Positions 38,665 through 40,291 of a stretch of 40,291 nt of DNA are shown here, one piece after another (position 1 is the first letter of the stretch; each line of letters starts with the position of its first letter). The translations under genes were made by a program, and so were the position numbers. The notes beneath the pieces were generated by a model, which worked only from the letters and a program-made list of their open reading frames with translations, had not been told where the DNA came from and did not search any database. Origin of the DNA: an uncultured Rickettsiales bacterium (lineage in GTDB: Bacteria; Pseudomonadota; Alphaproteobacteria; Rs-D84). The stretch spans positions 1-40,291 of the forward strand of contig URSG01000009.1 of the NCBI GenBank assembly GCA_900550565.1. Direction: 5' to 3'.

Positions 38665-40146
38665 ATGAGTATAATCCAAACTATGAATCTAGGCAAACAT
38701 ATTTTCGGGGTTGGTGCCATGACTGGTATCAGCCGCATATTTGGTTTTATTCGCGATATGCTGATTGCGCGCGTCTTGGGCGCAGGACGCCTGTCGGACA
38801 TATTCTTGGCGGCGTTCAAGTTGCCGAATTTATTCCGCGACCTGTTGGGCGAAGGGGCGTTGTCGGCGATATTTATCCCGATGTACACCGATTCAAAAAA
38901 AGATGACGCGTTCGCTAAAAACGTGTTTTCGTGGCTGATGGTGATTTTACTGGGGATAACAATATTATTTGAAATCTTTATGCCGTTGGTGGTGTGGGGG
39001 CTGGCACCGGGTTTTGCCAATGTCCCAGGCAAGATGGGTATGACCGTCATTATTTCGCGCATTATGTTTTTCTATGTGATATTCGTGTGCGCATCGGCGT
39101 TTTTGTCGGCAATACTGAACGCGTTTTCACGATTCTTGCTGGCGGCATTTATGCCAGTGTTGTTAAACATTATGCTGATTTGCGCCCTGTTGGCGGCGGC
39201 GTATTTCAACCTGGCGGACGGCGTGCTGTATTTAATGGCCGGCACAGTTGTCGCGTCTGGGATTATCCAGTTTGGAATATTATGGCACCGCATACGACGC
39301 AAACATTTTGGATTGCGCCTGGTGCGACCAAAATGGACGCCGGGGATTAAGCATATATTTGGCCGTCTGGGCATCAGCATTATTGGCAATGGTTTTTATC
39401 AGATTACAATTATCGTCGGCACCTTGGTTGCCAGTTTCCAGTCTGGGGCGGTATCGTGGCTGTATTATTCTGACCGTATTGTCCAGTTGCCGTTTGCGAT
39501 GATTGGTCTGGCGGTGGGAACGGTGTTGATGTCGTCAATATCAAACGCACTGGCGAACCAGAATATGCGCAGTGTTTATATTCAACAAAATTCATCTTTG
39601 CGTAAATCAATGATGTTGATTATGCCGTGCGTGGCCGGTCTGTTCGTGCTGGCAGAACCGATTATCCGTTATCTGTTCCAGTATGGTGCGTGGACGGCCG
39701 AATCAACCCACGCGGTCGCATTGGCAATTATGATTCAGATTTTCGCCCTGCCCGCGATGATGGTCAGCCAGATTTACAGTAAAACCCTGTATGCGTCCCA
39801 AGACGTTAAAACGCCTGTGCGAACCAGTATGATTTCACTGGCGGTGGCGGCGGCGATTTATTTGGCGTTGTTCCCTGTGGCCGGATATTTGGCAATACCA
39901 ATCGGTATTGTGGCCAGTGGTTATTTGAAAAACTATCTGTTGGGGCGCGCGTGTCGCCAGCGCGAACTGGTGCGTCACGATGCGCGCACCGTGCGTGCGA
40001 TTGTGGCATTTGGAATTTTGTCCGCTGGACTGGGGCTGGGGCTGTGGTTCGTGCCGATTACCAGTATTTGGATGCTGTTTGCGGCAATCGCCGGATATGG
40101 GGCAATCTATCTGCCGGTGGCATACGTTATTGACCGAAAATTATAG
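38665..40146 (+). CDS. murJ: Lipid II flippase MurJ
   Basis: Flips the peptidoglycan precursor lipid II to the periplasm. 493 residues with ~13-14 membrane helices of the MOP/MVF fold. Signatures: MTGISRIFGFIRDMLIARVLGAG (~20-42), SDIFLAAFKLPNLFRDLLGEGALS (~44-67), then QLPFAMIGLAVGTVLMSSISNAL (~274-296). An alternative start is the ATG at 38683; neither has a good Shine-Dalgarno. Confidence 0.95.
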   Translation: MSIIQTMNLGKHIFGVGAMTGISRIFGFIRDMLIARVLGAGRLSDIFLAAFKLPNLFRDLLGEGALSAIFIPMYTDSKKDDAFAKNVFSWLMVILLGITILFEIFMPLVVWGLAPGFANVPGKMGMTVIISRIMFFYVIFVCASAFLSAILNAFSRFLLAAFMPVLLNIMLICALLAAAYFNLADGVLYLMAGTVVASGIIQFGILWHRIRRKHFGLRLVRPKWTPGIKHIFGRLGISIIGNGFYQITIIVGTLVASFQSGAVSWLYYSDRIVQLPFAMIGLAVGTVLMSSISNALANQNMRSVYIQQNSSLRKSMMLIMPCVAGLFVLAEPIIRYLFQYGAWTAESTHAVALAIMIQIFALPAMMVSQIYSKTLYASQDVKTPVRTSMISLAVAAAIYLALFPVAGYLAIPIGIVASGYLKNYLLGRACRQRELVRHDARTVRAIVAFGILSAGLGLGLWFVPITSIWMLFAAIAGYGAIYLPVAYVIDRKL

Positions 40147-40160
40147 ATAAAATAATAAAG

Positions 40161-40189
40161 TTGAAACTGGAACTTTTATATGATAAAAT
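40161..40189 (+). promoter_or_regulatory. Promoter of the terminal small ORF
   Basis: TTGAAA (40161-40166), 17 bp, TAAAAT (40184-40189). Confidence 0.65.
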
Positions 40190-40222
40190 CATAGATATAA
40201 GAGAATGTAAGGAGTTCCAACT

Positions 40223-40276
40223 ATGAAAAAAATCGTTTCATTGGCAGTTTTGACTGCTGTACTTTGTGCCGTTTAA
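40223..40276 (+). pseudogene. Signal-peptide-like 17-codon ORF, interrupted or regulatory
   Basis: AAGGAG (40209-40214) and a strong promoter precede ATG-AAA-AAA; the product MKKIVSLAVLTAVLCAV looks exactly like the start of an exported protein, then TAA. The reading frame continues for only five codons to the window edge. Either a nonsense or frameshift mutation has cut the gene, or it is a leader peptide. TTCCAACT (40215-40222), between ribosome site and start codon, can pair with AGTTGGAA (40280-40287). Confidence 0.45.
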
Positions 40277-40291
40277 TTCAGTTGGAATAAT

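Overview
The window reads as a chromosomal segment of an uncultured, probably host-associated alphaproteobacterium. By eye it is near 47-48% GC and densely coded, with housekeeping genes and accessory surface genes interleaved. The alphaproteobacterial reading rests on the style of the S4, XerC, QueA/Tgt/Era and BamD proteins, an RNase J, and a SAM-II-type riboswitch candidate. A gut RF32-like lineage is my inference: several housekeeping proteins are shortened (AlaRS without its C-terminal domain, a 333-residue MetK) and one recombinase looks Bacteroides-like.

Layout. 1-721: start of a secreted protein whose distal part has different codon usage and an in-frame repeat. 821-2083: enolase. 2161-3565: a small membrane protein and a TbpB-like surface lipoprotein. 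3681-7976: smpB, a Lys-rich/Cys-rich/EF-hand membrane protein, metK behind a SAM-II candidate, and alaS. 8064-11325: a GT-A-like protein, a membrane protein, HU behind a structured leader or small RNA, and a secreted Cys-rich protein with a Gly/Thr linker. 11560-18549: RNase J, a palindromic repeat cluster, xerC, a SIMPL-domain protein, trpS, rpsD, lemA and a cold-shock protein. 18723-21800: a RelA/SpoT-like protein behind lysS, which carries a candidate transcription attenuator encoding a Lys-rich leader peptide. 22001-27880: a tightly overlapping six-gene tripartite ABC efflux operon (MFP, two ATPases, two permeases, TolC-like). 27903-31818: an Mpi-type serine invertase divergent from a trimeric autotransporter adhesin, then a Slam-like outer-membrane protein. 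31910-40146: tRNA-Gly(GCC), the era-queA-tgt operon with three poorly known genes attached, dcd, bamD and murJ. The window ends with a signal-peptide-like ORF that stops after 17 codons.

Themes. (1) RNA-level control is prominent: the SAM-II candidate, the lysS attenuator, the structured HU leader and the hairpin in the csp leader. (2) Cell-surface biology is rich: a Slam-like exporter together with a TbpB-like lipoprotein candidate, an adhesin next to a possible phase-variation invertase, and several secreted repeat-bearing proteins. (3) Several promoters use a TTGCAA -35 box with 16-17 bp spacing, and smpB and the GT-A gene look leaderless. Nearly every transcription unit ends in a short GC hairpin with T-runs, often bidirectional.
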